Positions 21,642 to 23,371 of a stretch of 23,371 nt of DNA are shown here, piece after piece (position 1 is the stretch's first letter; each line of letters begins with the position of its first letter). Source of the stretch: Bacteroidales bacterium (lineage in GTDB: Bacteria; Bacteroidota; Bacteroidia; Bacteroidales; UBA932); the NCBI GenBank assembly GCA_017555925.1, contig JAFZFL010000207.1, positions 1 through 23,371 of the forward strand. Direction: 5' to 3'. Position numbers and translations under genes: made by a program. A model generated the notes under the pieces. That model saw nothing but the letters and a program-made list of their open reading frames with translations. It was not told the origin of the DNA and made no database searches.

Positions 21642-23371
21642 ATGAACAAGATATTCCTTATAGATGGACATGCTCAAATATTCAGGATGTACTATGCCTT
21701 TATGAGACGTCCTATGGTAAACTCCAAGGGTATGGATACCTCTATACTTTTTGGCTTTACCAAAATGTTGCTTGAACTTATTGCCAAAGAACAGCCTACC
21801 CATCTTGCTGTGGCATTTGATCCGCCTGCAAAGACCTTCAGACATGAGGCTTATGAGGAGTACAAGGCAAACAGAAGTGCTGCTCCCGAACTTGTAAAGC
21901 AGGCACTTGAGCCGTTGCAGGAGATACTTGCGGCTTTTGGAATACCTGTAGTAATGATGCCCGGTTATGAGGCCGATGATGTAATTGGCTCAATGGCCAC
22001 CCAATGGGGTAATGAGACCAATAAGGTGTTTATGGTTACTCCCGACAAAGATTATGGTCAGTTGATAACTGAGGATATATTCCAGTACAAACCTGCAAAA
22101 GGAGGTAATGATGTTGAGGTGTTGGGTAAGGAACAGATTTGTGCCCATTATGGAGTTTGTGATCCTCAGCAGGTTATAGATATTCTTACCATTTGGGGAG
22201 ATGCATCTGATAATGTACCGGGAGTTAGAGGCATTGGAGAGGTGGGAGCCAGGAAACTTGTCGGGAAATATGGAGGAATAGAGAGTATCCAGGCCCATTT
22301 GGAAGAACTTCCACCCAAACAAAGAGAGGCATTTTTGGAGGCTGCATCACAACTGGAGATGAGCAGGTTCCTTATAACAATAAAGACCGACATAAATCTG
22401 CCGCTTACATTGCAGAATATTGAGTTGAAAGAGTTTAACTACAAAGATGTACTATCAATTTTCAATAAATATGAGTTCAATTCATTAAGAAAACTTCTTC
22501 CGGTATCGTTGGAAGAGCTTAAAGAGTTGGAGAATTCATCAGAAAACATTCCATTTGGCAATGAGCAAACTCCTGAAGATAAAGCAGATACGTATGTTTT
22601 TGAAGAGGCTCCACTTTCGGAGGTAATTTCTGCTGCACAAAGGGACAGGATTGCAGGTCTGCATATTACAGATGGTGGAACAATAATACTGTCGGGATAC
22701 AAAAATGAAAAAGCCTCTTTGGAGAAGAGAATTTCAATTGCGGAGGTTGGCAATTTGGGAGAATTGGAGAGTAGGGAGGCTCTTTATAAGGATGTGAAGA
22801 TGGTGCTGGAGGATAAAACAATCCTTAAGGTGGGTTATGGATTTAAAGAGTGTATTAAGGAGTTATGGCGCATTGGAATTGATTTGAATGGGAGTAGTTC
22901 GGGATATCTGGAAAATGTTGGAGATGTGTCAATTATGCATTATCTGATAAATCCTGAACGTAGTCATAAACCAGATATGCTTATAAAGTCATATCTGAAT
23001 GTTGATCCGGAGAGTTGGATGTCGGATGGAGGAGATGCAAATAAGAGTTGTGATGTTGAATTGGATCTTTTTTCGGCGCCTGTTGAGGAGAATCTGCCAG
23101 GGGCTGGGATTAAAGATAAAAGGGAGTGTGCGCTTATGCTGCCACTTTATGGAAAGATCCTGGAGGCTTTGGAGTGTGCCGGGCAAAGCAGACTCTATTT
23201 TGATATTGAGATGCCTCTTATTGGGGTTTTAAGCTATATGGAGTGGCAGGGAGTTAAGATAGATACCGGCCATTTGAAGGAGTATAGCCTTGAACTTACA
23301 TCTGAATTGAATGAGATTGAGCAGCAGGCGCGTGAGCTTGCCGGTGACGAATCAATAAATCTCTCATCGCC
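21642..23371 (+). CDS. polA: DNA polymerase I, N-terminal 576 residues (runs off the window)
   Basis: An open frame from the ATG at 21642 to the window end, without a stop. The start MNKIFLIDGHAQIFRMYYAF is the typical PolA/FEN-like opening. The 5'-3' exonuclease domain (about 1-290) has its acidic residues in AFDPPAKTFRHEAY, GYEADDVIG, TPDKDYGQL and WGDASDNVPGVRGIG (Asp187, Asp190), so flap removal should be active. The second domain (about 310-510) is shaped like the 3'-5' proofreading domain but lacks its metal ligands: there is no DxE at motif I, and motif II reads KVGYGFKEC (396-404) where NLKYD is usual. The polymerase domain begins at about 519 (YFDIEMPLIGVLSYMEWQGV). It replaces RNA primers and fills repair gaps. 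Confidence 0.93.
   Translation, partial: MNKIFLIDGHAQIFRMYYAFMRRPMVNSKGMDTSILFGFTKMLLELIAKEQPTHLAVAFDPPAKTFRHEAYEEYKANRSAAPELVKQALEPLQEILAAFGIPVVMMPGYEADDVIGSMATQWGNETNKVFMVTPDKDYGQLITEDIFQYKPAKGGNDVEVLGKEQICAHYGVCDPQQVIDILTIWGDASDNVPGVRGIGEVGARKLVGKYGGIESIQAHLEELPPKQREAFLEAASQLEMSRFLITIKTDINLPLTLQNIELKEFNYKDVLSIFNKYEFNSLRKLLPVSLEELKELENSSENIPFGNEQTPEDKADTYVFEEAPLSEVISAAQRDRIAGLHITDGGTIILSGYKNEKASLEKRISIAEVGNLGELESREALYKDVKMVLEDKTILKVGYGFKECIKELWRIGIDLNGSSSGYLENVGDVSIMHYLINPERSHKPDMLIKSYLNVDPESWMSDGGDANKSCDVELDLFSAPVEENLPGAGIKDKRECALMLPLYGKILEALECAGQSRLYFDIEMPLIGVLSYMEWQGVKIDTGHLKEYSLELTSELNEIEQQARELAGDESINLSS

Overview
The window looks like chromosomal core sequence from a member of the Bacteroidales (phylum Bacteroidota). 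The main reasons are a complete Bat (Bacteroides aerotolerance) gene cluster, a lipoprotein of the DUF4249 type, a TonB-dependent receptor with an N-terminal carboxypeptidase-regulatory-like domain, a sirtuin without zinc cysteines, and several upstream sites matching the Bacteroidetes promoter consensus TAnnTTTG. Composition is AT-rich and even throughout. I see no IS element, phage gene, CRISPR array, tRNA or rRNA.

Left part (1-9908, + strand). The last codons of a gene that is probably the DUF58 member of the cluster lead directly into a membrane protein with an N-terminal signal peptide, then batA, a fused batB-batC, batD and batE. Genes are separated by 13 nt or less and are surely one operon. 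The usual moxR ATPase would lie upstream, outside the window. After 23 nt follows an exported metallophosphoesterase fused to a PQQ-type beta-propeller. A weak hairpin separates this from a DUF4249 lipoprotein carrying a surface-export-like signal.

Middle (9920-14434). A bidirectional terminator ends the lipoprotein gene and a convergent two-gene minus-strand unit: an AAA/STAND-like ATPase with altered Walker motifs, followed by the sirtuin. Diverging from the ATPase is a well-formed promoter and a structured 5' leader for rplU-rpmA (ribosomal proteins L21 and L27), which end in a strong terminator. serS and ruvC follow, overlapping by 1 nt.

Right part (14518-23371). A TonB-dependent outer-membrane receptor with Gly/Met-rich segments stands alone and ends in a terminator. 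Then come a membrane-anchored PASTA protein, an RluD-type rRNA pseudouridine synthase and a small PspC protein. A shared terminator separates these from a convergent PLP-dependent aminotransferase. Divergent from the aminotransferase are queD (6-carboxytetrahydropterin synthase) and polA, which runs off the window end and appears to have lost the catalytic residues of its proofreading domain.

I do not see an obviously new multi-gene system. The most worthwhile items are the batB-batC fusion across an A7 run, whose -1 frame would separate the two proteins again; the predicted rplU leader structure; the ATPase-sirtuin pair with changed catalytic motifs; and the phosphoesterase-propeller fusion attached to the Bat operon.
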